Assembly: GCF_013327855.1 (NCBI RefSeq)
Contig: NZ_JABUMX010000001.1
Coordinates: 310,001-374,000, forward strand
Direction of reading: 5' to 3'
Source: Phyllobacterium pellucidum
GTDB taxonomy: Bacteria > Pseudomonadota > Alphaproteobacteria > Rhizobiales > Rhizobiaceae
DNA: 64,000 nucleotides
Part shown: positions 35,795 to 46,621 of the stretch, piece by piece
Position numbering within the stretch: the first letter of the stretch is position 1
Layout: each line of letters starts with the position of its first letter
The notes under the pieces: model-generated
Told to the model about the DNA's origin: nothing
Database searches by the model: none
Seen by the model: only the letters and a program-made list of their open reading frames with translations
Program-made: the position numbers and the translations under genes

Positions 35795-38700
35795 TTACTC
35801 CGCAGCCTCAACGATAATCGGCCGCGGTCCTTGCACGTGAACCAACTCGCCGTGTGCAACAGTCTCAGGCTCGTCGGGCTTGTTGGGGCGGAACGACCAT
35901 TGGAAGGCGCGGCCCATCCAATGGCTGGCATCGTCCATGATCGTATAGAACGATGGAACGAAGACCAGCGACAGAACCGTTGAAACCAGAAGACCTCCGA
36001 TAACGGCAATCGCCATCGGCGCGCGGAACTCACCACCATCGCCGAAAGCCATGGCGGCGGGCAGCATGCCGGCAGACATGGCGATGGTCGTCATCACAAT
36101 CGGGCGGATGCGCTTGCGTCCGGCATCGATGATTGCCTCGTTGCGGGCAACGCCATGCTTGACCTCCTCGACCGCGAAATCGACGAGCATAATCGCGTTC
36201 TTGGTCACGATACCCATCAACATCAGGATACCGATGACCACCGCCATCGATACGGAATTGTTGGTGAGCAGCAGCGCCACCGCCACGCCGGCGATCGACA
36301 GAGGCAACGACATCAGAATGGTGAAGGCGTGGAAGATACTGCCGAAAAGCAGGATCAGCACGACGAAGACGAGCATGAGGCCCATGATCATCGCATCGCG
36401 GAACCCGGCAAACACCTCACCCATGACCTCTGCGTCGCCCGTCTCCTGTATGCGCACGCCCTGGGGCATGGACTTCGCAGCCGGGAGGTTCTTGACGATA
36501 TCGAGCCCCTCGCCGATCTCCTTGCCGCCCGCCATATTGGCGCCGACAACGACGCGGCGCTCGCGGTTGAAACGCTCGATGGAGGACGGTCCCTGGCCAA
36601 AGCTGATATCGGCGATGGATTCGAGCGGCACCACCACACCCGCCGGGGTCGTCACTGTCTGCGTACTGAGGATCGAAAGATCGCGGCGCGCTTCCTCGGT
36701 CAATTGCACGCGGATCGGGATCTGCCGGTCACCGATCGTGTATTTGGCAAGGTTCGCATCGAGATCGCCCAGCGTCGCGACACGCAATGCGTCCGACACC
36801 TGCGAGGTCGAAATGCCAAGTTCGGCGAGCTTGTCCATGCGCGGCGTAACGATGATTTCCGGCCGGTCGAGCGCGGCAGTCGACGATACCGCCTGGAAAC
36901 TGCCTGTCGCGGTCATCCCGCTCTGCAGCAGGCGGGCCTGCTCGCTGACCTTATCGCCATCGCTGCCGATAACGCCGACAGCAAACTCGCGCTCGCCACG
37001 ATCATTGACGAAATTCGCCCTGAGATCAGGCACTTCCGACAGTTTATTGAAGATATCGACCTCGATCTGCTTCTGGGTCCGGTGCCGTTCGCTCTTGTGG
37101 CTGAGCTTGACGATCATCGTTGCACGGCGCGTATCGAGCGAACCCGTCGGCGACGAGCCACCGGTCACATAGGTTTGCTGGACTTCGGGAATCTCGCGCA
37201 CCTTGAGCGAAGCAGCGTCGGTCACGCGCAGCGTCTCGTCGATCGGCGCGCCGGGCGGCAGTTCGAGACTGACGGCGACCCGCGCCTCGTCCTGTGGCGG
37301 AACGAAACCGGAGGGCAGGAAGCCCATTGCCCAGATGGCGAGCGCGAAAAGTCCAATGCCGCTTACCAGCGTCAGCCAGCGATAGCGCAAGGTTACGCCG
37401 AGGAACCGCGTATAGCCGCGTATCCAGCCGGCTTCCTTGTCGCCATGATGCAGGCTCTTGCCGTCGCGCAGCAGATAGGCCGTCATCATCGGCGTCAGCA
37501 GGCGGGCGACGAGCAACGAGAAGAATACGGCGACTGCGACCGTCAGGCCGAACTGCTTGAAATACTGCCCGGCAATGCCGCTCATGAAGCTGACCGGCGC
37601 GAAGACGGCAATGATCGTCACCGAAATCGCGATCACGGCGAGGCCGATCTCGTCGGCGGCTTCGAGCGATGCCCTATAGGGCGACTTGCCCGAGCGCATA
37701 TGGCGGACGATGTTCTCGATCTCGACGATGGCGTCGTCAACGAGGATACCGGTGACGAGGGTGATGCCGAGCAGGCTGATAAGATTGAGCGAGAAGCCCA
37801 GCATGTCGATCGCCCAGAAGGTGGGTATGGCCGACAGGGGCAAGGCGATCGCGGCAATCAGCGTCGCCCGAATATTCCGCAGGAACAGGAACACGACGAT
37901 GATCGACAGCAGCGCCCCTTCGACCAGCGAACTCATCGCCGATTCATAGTTTCCATAGGTGTAGTTCACCGAATTGTCGATGATGCTGAAGCGCGCGTCG
38001 GGATACTTCTCCTTCAATTGATCCATCCGCGCCTGCACGAGCGCATAGACATCGGTATCGCTGGCGCCCTTGGCGCGGAAAATGCCGAGGGACACAACGG
38101 TCTGGTTGTTGACCCGGGCAAAGGATTTGGGCTCCTCGAAGGAGTCGCTGACGGTGCCGAGGGCATCGAGGCGCACCGAACGGCCGCCGGCGAGCGGAAT
38201 TTCCACGGCCCGCAGGTCGTCAAGCGTACGCGATGCACCAAGGGTGCGGATCGTCTGCTGCATGGTACCGAGATCGCCGCGCCCACCGGTCAGGTCGGCA
38301 TTCATCGATTTCAACGCGCGGTTCACGTCCCAGGCGGTAACGCCAAGCGCCGTCAGCCGGTCAGGATCGAGCGACACGCGGATTTCCCGGGTAACGCCAC
38401 CATAGCGCTCAACGCGGCCGACTCCCTTGAGGCCCTGAATATCGCGGATGATCTTGTCATCGACGAACCAGGACAGTTCTTCCGATGTCATGGTCGGCGC
38501 CGAGACAGCATAGGTCAGGATCGACGATCCTTCGACATCGACCGAATTGATGATCGGTTCCTTGATCGTCGCCGGCAGGTCGTCGCGAATGCGCGAGACG
38601 GCATCCTTGACGTCATCGAGTGCCTTTTGCGTGTCGACTTCGAGCCGGAACTCGACAAGCGTGGTGGAATTGCCTTCCGTCAAATTGGTGGTGACGTTCT

Positions 38701-38938
38701 TTACGCCCGTTATATTCGCGACCGAGTCCTCGACGCGCTTGGCGATCTGGGTTTCAAGTTCCGTCGGCGCGACGCCGGGGTCGGTGACGGAAACCGAAAT
38801 CAGCGGCACGTCAATATTGGGGAAGCGCGTGATCGGCAGTTTGGCAAAAGCCATCAGGCCGAGAACGACAAGCACCACGAAGAGGAGGATCGAGGGAACC
38901 GGGTTTCGGATCGACCAGGCAGAAATGTTCCAGTTCAT
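35795..38938 (-). CDS. RND-family multidrug efflux permease (HAE1 type)
   Basis: A 1047-residue inner-membrane proton antiporter that drives tripartite efflux. The fourth helix has the proton-relay pair in GILVDDAIVEIENIV (Asp-Asp), and MGIVTKNAIMLVDFAVEE carries the relay lysine-bearing TM10 motif. The two large periplasmic loops are present. It overlaps the adaptor gene by four bases (ATGA). An outer-membrane channel gene is absent from the operon, so a TolC-like partner must come from elsewhere. Drug specificity cannot be read from sequence. Confidence 0.95.
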   Translation of the reverse strand: MNWNISAWSIRNPVPSILLFVVLVVLGLMAFAKLPITRFPNIDVPLISVSVTDPGVAPTELETQIAKRVEDSVANITGVKNVTTNLTEGNSTTLVEFRLEVDTQKALDDVKDAVSRIRDDLPATIKEPIINSVDVEGSSILTYAVSAPTMTSEELSWFVDDKIIRDIQGLKGVGRVERYGGVTREIRVSLDPDRLTALGVTAWDVNRALKSMNADLTGGRGDLGTMQQTIRTLGASRTLDDLRAVEIPLAGGRSVRLDALGTVSDSFEEPKSFARVNNQTVVSLGIFRAKGASDTDVYALVQARMDQLKEKYPDARFSIIDNSVNYTYGNYESAMSSLVEGALLSIIVVFLFLRNIRATLIAAIALPLSAIPTFWAIDMLGFSLNLISLLGITLVTGILVDDAIVEIENIVRHMRSGKSPYRASLEAADEIGLAVIAISVTIIAVFAPVSFMSGIAGQYFKQFGLTVAVAVFFSLLVARLLTPMMTAYLLRDGKSLHHGDKEAGWIRGYTRFLGVTLRYRWLTLVSGIGLFALAIWAMGFLPSGFVPPQDEARVAVSLELPPGAPIDETLRVTDAASLKVREIPEVQQTYVTGGSSPTGSLDTRRATMIVKLSHKSERHRTQKQIEVDIFNKLSEVPDLRANFVNDRGEREFAVGVIGSDGDKVSEQARLLQSGMTATGSFQAVSSTAALDRPEIIVTPRMDKLAELGISTSQVSDALRVATLGDLDANLAKYTIGDRQIPIRVQLTEEARRDLSILSTQTVTTPAGVVVPLESIADISFGQGPSSIERFNRERRVVVGANMAGGKEIGEGLDIVKNLPAAKSMPQGVRIQETGDAEVMGEVFAGFRDAMIMGLMLVFVVLILLFGSIFHAFTILMSLPLSIAGVAVALLLTNNSVSMAVVIGILMLMGIVTKNAIMLVDFAVEEVKHGVARNEAIIDAGRKRIRPIVMTTIAMSAGMLPAAMAFGDGGEFRAPMAIAVIGGLLVSTVLSLVFVPSFYTIMDDASHWMGRAFQWSFRPNKPDEPETVAHGELVHVQGPRPIIVEAAE

Positions 38939-40143
38939 TTGATGGCCCCCGTGGCCTCGTCGGTAACGCGAACCGGCGTTACGCGGTCGCCATTGGCGAC
39001 GAAGGTTCCAGCGCGGGCCACGACTTCCTCGCCTTCCGCCAATCCCTTGAGGACTTCGACGGCGCGGTCGTTGCGAATGCCCAGTTCCACCGTCCGGCTT
39101 TCGATGACGCCGTCCTTGACGACCTGCACAAGCGCGGTGCGGCCATGATAGACCACGGCGGAGAGCGGAACATTGATGCCGTCGCGACGTGTGAGTTCGA
39201 CCACGGCGCGGGCGAAATTACCGGGCCTGATCGCCGGGTTCTTCTCAAGCGTGATCTTCACCGAGCCAAGGCGCGAACTTGCATTGATTTCCGGCGAAAT
39301 GAGGCGCACGCGACCGGACACCGATTCTTCCATGCCCGAGACGCGGACCGAAACCGGCATCCCCTCCTTGAGGCGAGGCAGATCGACTTCCGGAATATTG
39401 GCTGCGACTTCGAATTGGGCGTCGCGCGCAATGCGGAACAAGGGTCCTGCATTGAAGGAAACAATGCCGCCAAGCAGCGCATTCCGGCTGAGCACGACGC
39501 CGGCGGTCGGTGCCTTCACGTCGGCCTTTTCCAGACGCAGGAGAACATCGCGCTTCTGCGCGGCGACAAGCTGCAACTGCGACTGGGTGGCGACCAGCGC
39601 CTGACGGGCGGTGTTGAGACGGGCATTGGCGCTGTCGTGCGCGTTGGTCGCGTTGTCGAGCTCCATCTTAGAGTTGATGCCCTTGCTGGAGAGGGCACGT
39701 GCGCGCTCCAGCGCTTCCATGGCCTGGCGCACGGCAATCTCCGCATCGACGATCTGGGCCTCCGACTGCGAAATCGAAGCGTCGGCCTGAGCCCGCTGGG
39801 CATCGATCTGTGCAAGCTGTATCTGCAGCGCCGACTTGTCGAGGCGGGCAAGAATGTCGCCCTCCTTCACCACGTCGCCCTGATCGGCGTTGAGTTCGAG
39901 GACGAGCAGGCCGGCAACATCGGTCCCGACCGCAACCTCCTGGCGCGGCACGATGGTGCCGTTGACGGTGATGGTCGAGACCATCTCGCTCTTGCCCGCG
40001 GGTATGACATTGATGACCGGCGCTTTAGTCTCGGGGACGGCGGCAGCGGCTTTTTCTTCAGCCATCGCGCCCGCCATGGCGGACAGGGAGAGGCTCGACA
40101 CGAGAGCCAGGGAAACAAGAACTTTTTTGCTGTAACGGCTCAT
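38935..40143 (-). CDS. RND efflux periplasmic adaptor (membrane fusion protein)
   Basis: A 402-residue HlyD/AcrA-type adaptor that links the pump to the outer-membrane channel. A signal peptide or anchor (KKVLVSLALVSSLSLSAMAG) is followed by a biotinyl-lipoyl half (VVKEGDILARLDKSALQIQL), a coiled-coil hairpin rich in Ala/Gln near residues 110-180, the second lipoyl half (KADVKAPTAGVVLSRNALLG) and the beta-barrel. No lipobox cysteine is seen. ATG at 40143 gives the signal peptide. It lies between the TetR-type regulator and the pump gene. Confidence 0.93.
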   Translation of the reverse strand: MSRYSKKVLVSLALVSSLSLSAMAGAMAEEKAAAAVPETKAPVINVIPAGKSEMVSTITVNGTIVPRQEVAVGTDVAGLLVLELNADQGDVVKEGDILARLDKSALQIQLAQIDAQRAQADASISQSEAQIVDAEIAVRQAMEALERARALSSKGINSKMELDNATNAHDSANARLNTARQALVATQSQLQLVAAQKRDVLLRLEKADVKAPTAGVVLSRNALLGGIVSFNAGPLFRIARDAQFEVAANIPEVDLPRLKEGMPVSVRVSGMEESVSGRVRLISPEINASSRLGSVKITLEKNPAIRPGNFARAVVELTRRDGINVPLSAVVYHGRTALVQVVKDGVIESRTVELGIRNDRAVEVLKGLAEGEEVVARAGTFVANGDRVTPVRVTDEATGAIK

Positions 40144-40169
40144 CGGGAAAACTCGAGTTGGAGCGATCT

Positions 40170-40883
40170 TCAAATCTTAGAACTTGTCGGGCGCAGCATC
40201 GCTACCGCGAGCGCACGGAACACGGGCTCCAGCGCCTCGACCGGGAGGCCCTGGGCCGGAAAGTTGCGCATGATGATCCCCTCGCCCATGGCGGCCAGCG
40301 ATGCGACTACCAGATCCATATCGGCGATCGGATCGATTTCGCCCCGCGCCTTGGCAGCTTCGAGGGCTGCATGCAGCTTTTCGCGCATCATCCCTTCGTG
40401 CAGTTCGCAGGTTGCCGCGACGGTTTCGTTTCGCATCGCCTCGGCCCGTACCTCGACAAAAAGACGCGCGCTGGAATCGGCCGGGCCCGGACCGCTATCG
40501 TTCAGCGACATCTTGCGCACATGGTCGGTGCCGACCTGGGTAATCGCATCGATGATATTGTTGGACTGCAGCATGCGATCGAGGATCTCATTGCTCTGCT
40601 GGCGATGCATCGCCGCGATCGTCTCGATAATTGCTTCCTTGGAAGGAAAATAGCGGTAAAGCGCACCCGGGCTCATGCCTGCCTCCGAGCATATATCGTT
40701 CATCGACGCGCCACGGAAGCCAGAACGGATGAAACAGCTCATTGCGGCGTTGAGAATACGCTCCTCCTGCGCTTCGCGATTGCGCGCGCGCTTGCCGAAG
40801 AGTTTCGCCACGAAGCAATGAGAGCCTTCCGCGTCGTCGTCGGAAGCGCTCCTTGCCTGCTTGGGCAGAATTTGATCAACCAT
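40170..40883 (-). CDS. TetR/AcrR-family repressor of the efflux operon
   Basis: A 237-residue repressor. The N-terminal helix-turn-helix (ERILNAAMSCFIRSGFRGAS, MNDICSEAGMSPGALYRYFP, residues 42-86) is textbook TetR; the C-terminal ligand domain is long and unassigned. I chose ATG at 40883, which follows GGTGA, over the ATG at 40919 that sits inside a palindromic operator. It is the first gene of a regulator-adaptor-pump transcript and so likely represses itself and the pump. Confidence 0.9.
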   Translation of the reverse strand: MVDQILPKQARSASDDDAEGSHCFVAKLFGKRARNREAQEERILNAAMSCFIRSGFRGASMNDICSEAGMSPGALYRYFPSKEAIIETIAAMHRQQSNEILDRMLQSNNIIDAITQVGTDHVRKMSLNDSGPGPADSSARLFVEVRAEAMRNETVAATCELHEGMMREKLHAALEAAKARGEIDPIADMDLVVASLAAMGEGIIMRNFPAQGLPVEALEPVFRALAVAMLRPTSSKI

Positions 40884-40895
40884 CGATTCACCGAA

Positions 40896-40965
40896 ATGAG
40901 AGAGAACGTTCTCTCTCATTTATATGAACGCTATGTCGCCGTCAATATGCGAGAGATCACTCTCG
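40896..40965 (-). promoter_or_regulatory. Promoter and two operators of the TetR-RND operon
   Basis: A perfect 24-bp palindrome lies at 40896-40919, with half ATGAGAGAGAAC. A second site, CGAGAG-ATCA-CTCTCG, lies at 40950-40965; the two centres are 50 bp apart. Between them on the minus strand are TTGACG (40945-40940) as a -35 box and TATAAA (40924-40919) as a -10 box with a 15-base spacer. The first palindrome would cover the start of transcription, so the TetR-type protein could block it and loop or cooperate across both sites. Confidence 0.75.
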
Positions 40966-40989
40966 TTTATCAAGACAGTGGCCTTTTGG

Positions 40990-43278
40990 TCAAGCGAACT
41001 TGCCGGAGCGCGGGAAACCCTTCGGCACCATCCGCCCGGCGGTTGCGCGCGGGCCGATCCACTCAAGGAGTTCGGTCTCGCTTCGGCTGAAGGTACGCTC
41101 GGCCGCGTCCTGCCAGGTCAGGCCCTGCGCCATGGCGAAGATGCGGATATCGGACACGCCGCCATCCTTGTAGCGCTGCAGCCGTACACCCTTGCCCCGT
41201 CCGAGTTCGGGCACTTCCGACAGCGGGAACACCAGCATCTTGCGGTTTTCGCCGACGATGGCAACCGTATCGCCAGTAACCGGAATGCAATGGCGCGCCT
41301 CGTCCGGCGCCTTGACGTTCATCACCTGCTTGCCCTTGCGGGTATTGGCGATCACCTCGGCCTCGGGAACGACGAAACCATTGCCGACATGCGAGGACAG
41401 CAGCAGTTTGCGCTCGGGGCTATGCACGAAGGCCGTGACAATGTCCTGGTCGTTCTCCATGTCGACAATGATGCGGATCGGCTCGCCATGGCCGCGCCCG
41501 CCCGGCAGGCTGTTGGCTCCGATGGTGTAGAACTTGCCGCCGGTGGTGAGGACAAGAATGCGGTCCGTTGTTTCTGCATGGAAGGCAAGCTTGAGCTTGT
41601 CGCCTTCCTTGAAGGTCAGCGCCGAGAAATCGGCAAGGTGCCCCTTCATGGCGCGCAGCCAGCCCTTTTCAGAGACGACGACGGTGACCGGCTCCTTCTC
41701 GATCATCGCATGATGGATATCGGTCAGGTCGTGCTGCGGCGCCTCCGCGAATGTGGTGCGACGCTTGCCGAGCAGCGTATCCGGCGCATATTTTTTCTGC
41801 ATTTCCGAGATTTGCCAGGAAATGGTCTGCCACTGCTTGGGCTCGGAACCGAGGAGTTGTTCGATTTCACGCTTTTCGGCGGTGAGACCGTCAAATTCCT
41901 TGCGAATCTCGAACTCCTCAAGCTTGCGCAGCGAGCGAAGCCGCATGTTGAGGATGGCTTCGGCCTGAACGTCGGTGAGTTCGAAGCGCCTGATCATCTC
42001 CTGTTTCGGCTCATCCTCCTCGCGAATGATGCGGATGACCTCGTCGATGTTGAGATAGGCGATAAGCATGCCGCCAAGGATTTCGAGACGGCGTTCGATC
42101 TCGCCGAGCCGGTGGCGGGAGCGCCGGATAAGCACATCCTTGCGGTGTTCGAGCCACTCCTTCAAAACGTCGCGCAACGACAGGACATTCGGCACCTTGC
42201 CGTTGGACAGCACGTTCATGTTCAAGGGGAAACGGGTTTCAAGTTCCGTCAGCCTGAACAGCGATTCCATCAGGATGTCCGGATTGACACTCCGGCTCTT
42301 CGGTTCGAGGACAAGGCGCACGTCCTCGGTGGATTCGTCGCGCACATCGTCGAGCAGCGGCAATTTCTTGGCAATCAGGAGTTCGGCGATCTTCTCGATC
42401 AGCCGTGACTTCTGTACCTGATACGGAATCTCGGTGATGACGATATTCCACGTGCCCCTGCCCTGATCCTCAACCTCCCAGCGGGCACGCAGGCGGAAAC
42501 CGCCGCGACCGGTCTTGTAGGCGTCGAGAATGGCATCCGGTGTTTCGACGAGAATACCGCCGGTCGGGAAATCGGGACCGCGCACCTTGGTCTTGAGCGG
42601 GTCCTCCTCCTCCACGGTCGACATCAGGTCCTCGACGCTCGCGTCCGGATGCTTGATCAGATGCAGCGCGGCCGCGCAAAGCTCCGAGACATTATGCGGC
42701 GGTATCGACGTCGCCATGCCGACGGCAATGCCGGACGAGCCGTTGGCGAGCAGATTCGGGAATGCGCCTGGAAGGACGATCGGTTCCTCGTCCTCTTCAT
42801 TATAGGTTGGCCGGAAATCGACCGCGTCCTCGGTAATGCCCTCAAGAAGCAGCATGGCGACATCGGTCATCCGCGCTTCGGTGTAGCGCATCGCCGCCGG
42901 GTTATCGCCGTCGATATTGCCGAAATTGCCCTGGCCGTCGACGACCGGATAGCGCACGGCGAAATCCTGCGACAGGCGCACCAGCGCATCATAGATCGAC
43001 TGGTCGCCATGCGGGTGGAATTTACCCATGACTTCGCCGACGATACGAGCGCACTTGGCATAGGACTGGTCCGGCGAAAGGCGCAGAAGCCGCATGGCAT
43101 GCATGATGCGGCGATGCACCGGCTTCAGCCCGTCGCGCACGTCCGGCAGCGCGCGATGCATGATCGTCGAAAGGGCATAGGCGAGATAGCGCTCCTCCAG
43201 CGCCGCCTTCAGATCGACCGGCTCGATATTATTGTCATTGTCATCGCCATTATCTGGCGGAATCACGCTTTTTCCCAT
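40990..43278 (-). CDS. parC: DNA topoisomerase IV subunit A
   Basis: A 762-residue subunit of the decatenating type II topoisomerase. The catalytic tyrosine is Tyr132 in [11 protein letters not shown]. The quinolone-determining segment reads [16 protein letters not shown], with Gln93 where E. coli ParC has Ser80. The C-terminal beta-pinwheel (residues about 500-740) is shorter than in GyrA and lacks a GyrA box, which supports ParC. Its partner parE is not in this window. Confidence 0.95.
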   Translation of the reverse strand: MGKSVIPPDNGDDNDNNIEPVDLKAALEERYLAYALSTIMHRALPDVRDGLKPVHRRIMHAMRLLRLSPDQSYAKCARIVGEVMGKFHPHGDQSIYDALVRLSQDFAVRYPVVDGQGNFGNIDGDNPAAMRYTEARMTDVAMLLLEGITEDAVDFRPTYNEEDEEPIVLPGAFPNLLANGSSGIAVGMATSIPPHNVSELCAAALHLIKHPDASVEDLMSTVEEEDPLKTKVRGPDFPTGGILVETPDAILDAYKTGRGGFRLRARWEVEDQGRGTWNIVITEIPYQVQKSRLIEKIAELLIAKKLPLLDDVRDESTEDVRLVLEPKSRSVNPDILMESLFRLTELETRFPLNMNVLSNGKVPNVLSLRDVLKEWLEHRKDVLIRRSRHRLGEIERRLEILGGMLIAYLNIDEVIRIIREEDEPKQEMIRRFELTDVQAEAILNMRLRSLRKLEEFEIRKEFDGLTAEKREIEQLLGSEPKQWQTISWQISEMQKKYAPDTLLGKRRTTFAEAPQHDLTDIHHAMIEKEPVTVVVSEKGWLRAMKGHLADFSALTFKEGDKLKLAFHAETTDRILVLTTGGKFYTIGANSLPGGRGHGEPIRIIVDMENDQDIVTAFVHSPERKLLLSSHVGNGFVVPEAEVIANTRKGKQVMNVKAPDEARHCIPVTGDTVAIVGENRKMLVFPLSEVPELGRGKGVRLQRYKDGGVSDIRIFAMAQGLTWQDAAERTFSRSETELLEWIGPRATAGRMVPKGFPRSGKFA

Positions 43279-43480
43279 GTCAATGGGTTATCAACTCGCC
43301 GATTCGGCGGCAAGCAATGATTCGCCAAGATCACAGCCAGTTGGCCTTGCCGGATGCACGGCTCTTGCTTTCGATCTGCAAATCTGACCTTCTCGCCCTT
43401 TAACAGCAAAGCTCCTCGGTGATGGCCATAGTTTTGCCGCTGCTGCACGCTTCGAATATGGGAACAGAAGGGATCAACTC

Positions 43481-44677
43481 ATGGCTTCAATGCATCTGAA
43501 TTCCAGCCTGCGCGTCCTCGGCGCCACCTCTGCTCTCATGATCATCTTTGCCGGATCGGCCTATGCGGTCGATGGAAATGCTGTCGCAGGACGTCTCAAG
43601 GCCGTCTATGCCGAACAGGGCGGCACCTTCGACTATGGCAGCGTGGAAACGAACGGCTCGACTGTCGTCCTGAAGGATACAAAAGTATCGACTGCGGGCG
43701 TCAAGGAGAGTTTCAGCGCCGGCGACGTGACGTTGACCGACGTCTCCGATGCGCCCGGCGGTGGTTTCAAGATTGGCTCGCTGACAATCCCGGACATCAA
43801 CTTCACCCCTGAAGGCGAACCCGGCAGCAAGGTCAATGTCAGCGGCATCAGCCTTGCTGGAATCACCTTGCCGCCTGAAGGCTCAACCGATCCGCTCGCC
43901 AAAATCCTTCAATACGAAAAGGCCGAGATCAAGCATTTCGACGTCAACGCAAAGGGCAAGGACGTCTTCAACGCCGACAATCTGACGGTCACCGTGTCGC
44001 CAATCACCGCGTCTAGCCCGGTCACTTTCACCTCCAACGTGGAACGCTTCAAGGCGGACCTGTCGACGGTGGAAGACCCGAAGACGAAAGACGCCCTCAA
44101 GGCGCTCGGCTATGAGACGCTCACCGGCAAGATCGACATGAGCGGCAGTTGGAACATGGCCGATGGCCGGCTCAACATCGAAAAGATGGACTATATCGCC
44201 GACAATGCCGGTACACTCGGCATCAAGCTCGACATTTCCGGCTATACGCTCGATTTCATCAAGGGCTTGCAGGAAGCCACCAAGAACATGGAAGGCAAGC
44301 CCGATGATGCGCAGGGCATGGCCATGCTCGGCCTCATGCAGCAACTGAGCTTCAACAGCGCTGCGATCCGCTTCGACGACGCGTCGCTCACTTACAAGGC
44401 ACTTGATTATGTCGCCAAGCAGCAGGGCGCCAAGCGTTCTGATCTGATCAATCAGGCGAAGATGATCATTCCGATGGCTGCAACGCAGTTGAAGAATGCC
44501 GATTTCGCGCAAGCGCTCGCCCAGGCGACCAGTACCTATCTCGACAACCCGAAAACGATCGAAATCAAGGCGATGCCGGCAAAGCCCGTGCCCTTCGCCA
44601 TTATCGCGGCGGGCGGCATGGCCGATCCGAAATCGCTGATCAAGACGCTCGGGGTGACGGTCACCGCGACCGAGTAG
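43481..44677 (+). CDS. Periplasmic protein of unknown function, beta-rich
   Basis: A 398-residue secreted protein with a signal peptide (LGATSALMIIFAGSAYA, cleavage near residue 28). The mature chain has repeating beta segments such as FDYGSVETNGSTVVLKDTKV, KHFDVNAKGKDVFNADNLTV and GKIDMSGSWNMADGRLNIEK, then a more helical end. It resembles in style the DUF945/AsmA-like periplasmic proteins but I see no diagnostic motif. It stands alone between parC (divergent) and aspS (convergent). Function unknown. Confidence 0.8.
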   Translation: MASMHLNSSLRVLGATSALMIIFAGSAYAVDGNAVAGRLKAVYAEQGGTFDYGSVETNGSTVVLKDTKVSTAGVKESFSAGDVTLTDVSDAPGGGFKIGSLTIPDINFTPEGEPGSKVNVSGISLAGITLPPEGSTDPLAKILQYEKAEIKHFDVNAKGKDVFNADNLTVTVSPITASSPVTFTSNVERFKADLSTVEDPKTKDALKALGYETLTGKIDMSGSWNMADGRLNIEKMDYIADNAGTLGIKLDISGYTLDFIKGLQEATKNMEGKPDDAQGMAMLGLMQQLSFNSAAIRFDDASLTYKALDYVAKQQGAKRSDLINQAKMIIPMAATQLKNADFAQALAQATSTYLDNPKTIEIKAMPAKPVPFAIIAAGGMADPKSLIKTLGVTVTATE

Positions 44678-44690
44678 CATTTCGTGACGG

Positions 44691-44718
44691 GGATCCTCGG
44701 GACAAGGGCCCGGGGACC
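44691..44718. repeat. REP-like element (copy B)
   Basis: GGATCCTCGGGACAAGGGCC continues as an imperfect second arm (CCCGGGGA). It lies just after the stop of the periplasmic protein gene and matches the element at 54547-54571. Confidence 0.45.
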
Positions 44719-44772
44719 CAGGTTCCGTAACGCTGAAACGCAACGTTCGCCGAGGGCTCTTGTGGCATAGCA

Positions 44773-44800
44773 AAAAGCCCGGCATTGCTGCCGGGCTTTT
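44773..44800. terminator. Bidirectional intrinsic terminator
   Basis: AAAAGCCCGGCA pairs with TGCCGGGCTTTT around TTGC, a 12-bp stem with A-run and T-run on opposite sides, between the convergent periplasmic-protein gene and aspS. Confidence 0.92.
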
Positions 44801-44830
44801 CTGTATTCAAAACCACTTAGATGAGGTGTT

Positions 44831-46621
44831 TTAAACCTCTTTCTTCACCGGATTGAGGCGAATGTGCAGGTCGCGCAGCTGCGCTTGTGACACTTCCGAA
44901 GGTGCGTTCATCAGAAGGTCGTAGGCCTGCTGGTTCATCGGGAACATGGTGATCTCGCGGAGGTTCTTGGCGCCGACGAGCAGCATGACGATACGGTCGA
45001 TGCCGGCCGCCATACCGCCATGCGGCGGAGCGCCATACTGAAATGCCCGGTAGAGCGCGCCGAAACGCTCTTCCACCGTCTCGCGCGAGTGACCAACGGC
45101 CTCGAACGCCTTGACCATCGTCTCCGGCAGGTGGTTGCGGATGCCGCCCGAGGCAATTTCGAAGCCGTTGCAGACCATGTCGTACTGGAACGCCTTGATC
45201 GTCAGCGGATCCTGGTGTTCCAGCGCATCGATGCCGCCCTGCGGCATGGAAAACGGGTTGTGGGCAAAATCGATCTTCTTTTCTTCCTCGAGCCATTCGA
45301 AGAAGGGAAAATCGACGATCCAGCAGAGCTTGAACTGATCGCGATCGACGAGGTTGAGCTCCTCGCCCGCGCGGGTGCGGGCCGCGCCGGCAAAGGAGAC
45401 GAACTTTTTCGGGTCGCCCGCCACGAAGAACACGGCGTCGCCCTCGCCGAGGCCAAGCTGCGTGCGGATGGCTTCGGTACGTTCCGGCCCGATATTCTTG
45501 GCAAGCGGTCCGGCGCCTTCCAGCGCCTCGCCTTCCTTGCGCCAGAAAATATAGCCGAGGCCGGGCTGGCCTTCACCTTGCGCCCACGAGTTCATGCGAT
45601 CGCAGAATGCGCGCGATCCGCCGGTTTTGGCTGGTATGGCCCAGACCTCGACCTTCGGATCATTGGCAATCATGTTGGCGAAAACCTTGAAGCCCGAGCC
45701 GGCAAAGTGCTCGGTGACGGCTTCCATCTCGATCGGGTTGCGCAGATCCGGCTTGTCGGAGCCGTATTTGCGCATGGCGACATCGTAGGAAATCCGCGGG
45801 AATTCCTGCGTTACCGGCTTGCCATTGGCAAACTCCTCGAAGATGCCGCGCAGCACCGGTTCCATCGTCGAAAGCACGTCGTTCTGCTCGACGAAGCTCA
45901 TCTCGATATCGAGCTGGTAGAATTCGCCCGGCAGGCGGTCGGCGCGCGGGTCCTCATCGCGGAAGCACGGTGCGATCTGGAAATAGCGATCGAAGCCCGA
46001 CATCATGATGAGCTGCTTGTATTGCTGTGGCGCCTGCGGCAGGGCGTAGAAGTTGCCGGGATGTATGCGGCTCGGAACGAGGAAATCGCGCGCGCCTTCC
46101 GGCGAAGAGGCGGTCAGGATCGGCGTCGAGAATTCCGTAAAGCCGATTTCCGACATGCGGCGGCGCATCGCCGAGATGATCTTCGTGCGCGCCATGATGT
46201 TCTTGTGCAGCGTGTCACGACGCAGGTCGAGGAAGCGGTACTTCAGACGGATGTCTTCGGGGTAGTCGAGCTCGCCGAAGACCGGCAGCGGCAGTTCCTT
46301 GGCAGCCGACAGAACTTCGATCTCGCGGGCGAAGATTTCGATCTCTCCGGTCGGCATGTTCGGGTTGATCGTATCGTCGGTACGGGCCTTGACCTCACCG
46401 TCGACGCGGATAACCCATTCGCCGCGCACGGTTTCCGCCAATTTGAATGCTGGCGAATCCGGGCTCGCAACGATTTGCGTGAGACCATAGTGGTCGCGCA
46501 GGTCGATGAAGAGAATGCCGCCGTGGTCGCGGACGCGATGGACCCAGCCGGATAGACGAACAGTCGAACCAACGTCCGATTTACGCAAGGCTGCGCAGGT
46601 GTGGCTGCGGTAACGGTGCAT
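44831..46621 (-). CDS. aspS: Aspartyl-tRNA synthetase
   Basis: A 596-residue class II synthetase of bacterial type. The N-terminal anticodon-binding OB domain has [20 protein letters not shown]; motif 2 is in [19 protein letters not shown]; the bacterial GAD insertion domain is present ([17 protein letters not shown] region); motif 3 is in [18 protein letters not shown]. The start [12 protein letters not shown] at 46621 matches the family; the frame stays open far upstream but that extension is rejected. Divergent from rnd. Confidence 0.96.
   Translation of the reverse strand: MHRYRSHTCAALRKSDVGSTVRLSGWVHRVRDHGGILFIDLRDHYGLTQIVASPDSPAFKLAETVRGEWVIRVDGEVKARTDDTINPNMPTGEIEIFAREIEVLSAAKELPLPVFGELDYPEDIRLKYRFLDLRRDTLHKNIMARTKIISAMRRRMSEIGFTEFSTPILTASSPEGARDFLVPSRIHPGNFYALPQAPQQYKQLIMMSGFDRYFQIAPCFRDEDPRADRLPGEFYQLDIEMSFVEQNDVLSTMEPVLRGIFEEFANGKPVTQEFPRISYDVAMRKYGSDKPDLRNPIEMEAVTEHFAGSGFKVFANMIANDPKVEVWAIPAKTGGSRAFCDRMNSWAQGEGQPGLGYIFWRKEGEALEGAGPLAKNIGPERTEAIRTQLGLGEGDAVFFVAGDPKKFVSFAGAARTRAGEELNLVDRDQFKLCWIVDFPFFEWLEEEKKIDFAHNPFSMPQGGIDALEHQDPLTIKAFQYDMVCNGFEIASGGIRNHLPETMVKAFEAVGHSRETVEERFGALYRAFQYGAPPHGGMAAGIDRIVMLLVGAKNLREITMFPMNQQAYDLLMNAPSEVSQAQLRDLHIRLNPVKKEV

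Noticed and set aside
36155..39148. A roughly 1000-codon open frame opposite the RND adaptor and pump genes
   Set aside because: It is the antisense shadow of a GC-rich, strongly coding gene; its composition is rich in His, Arg, Asp and Gly with no domain.
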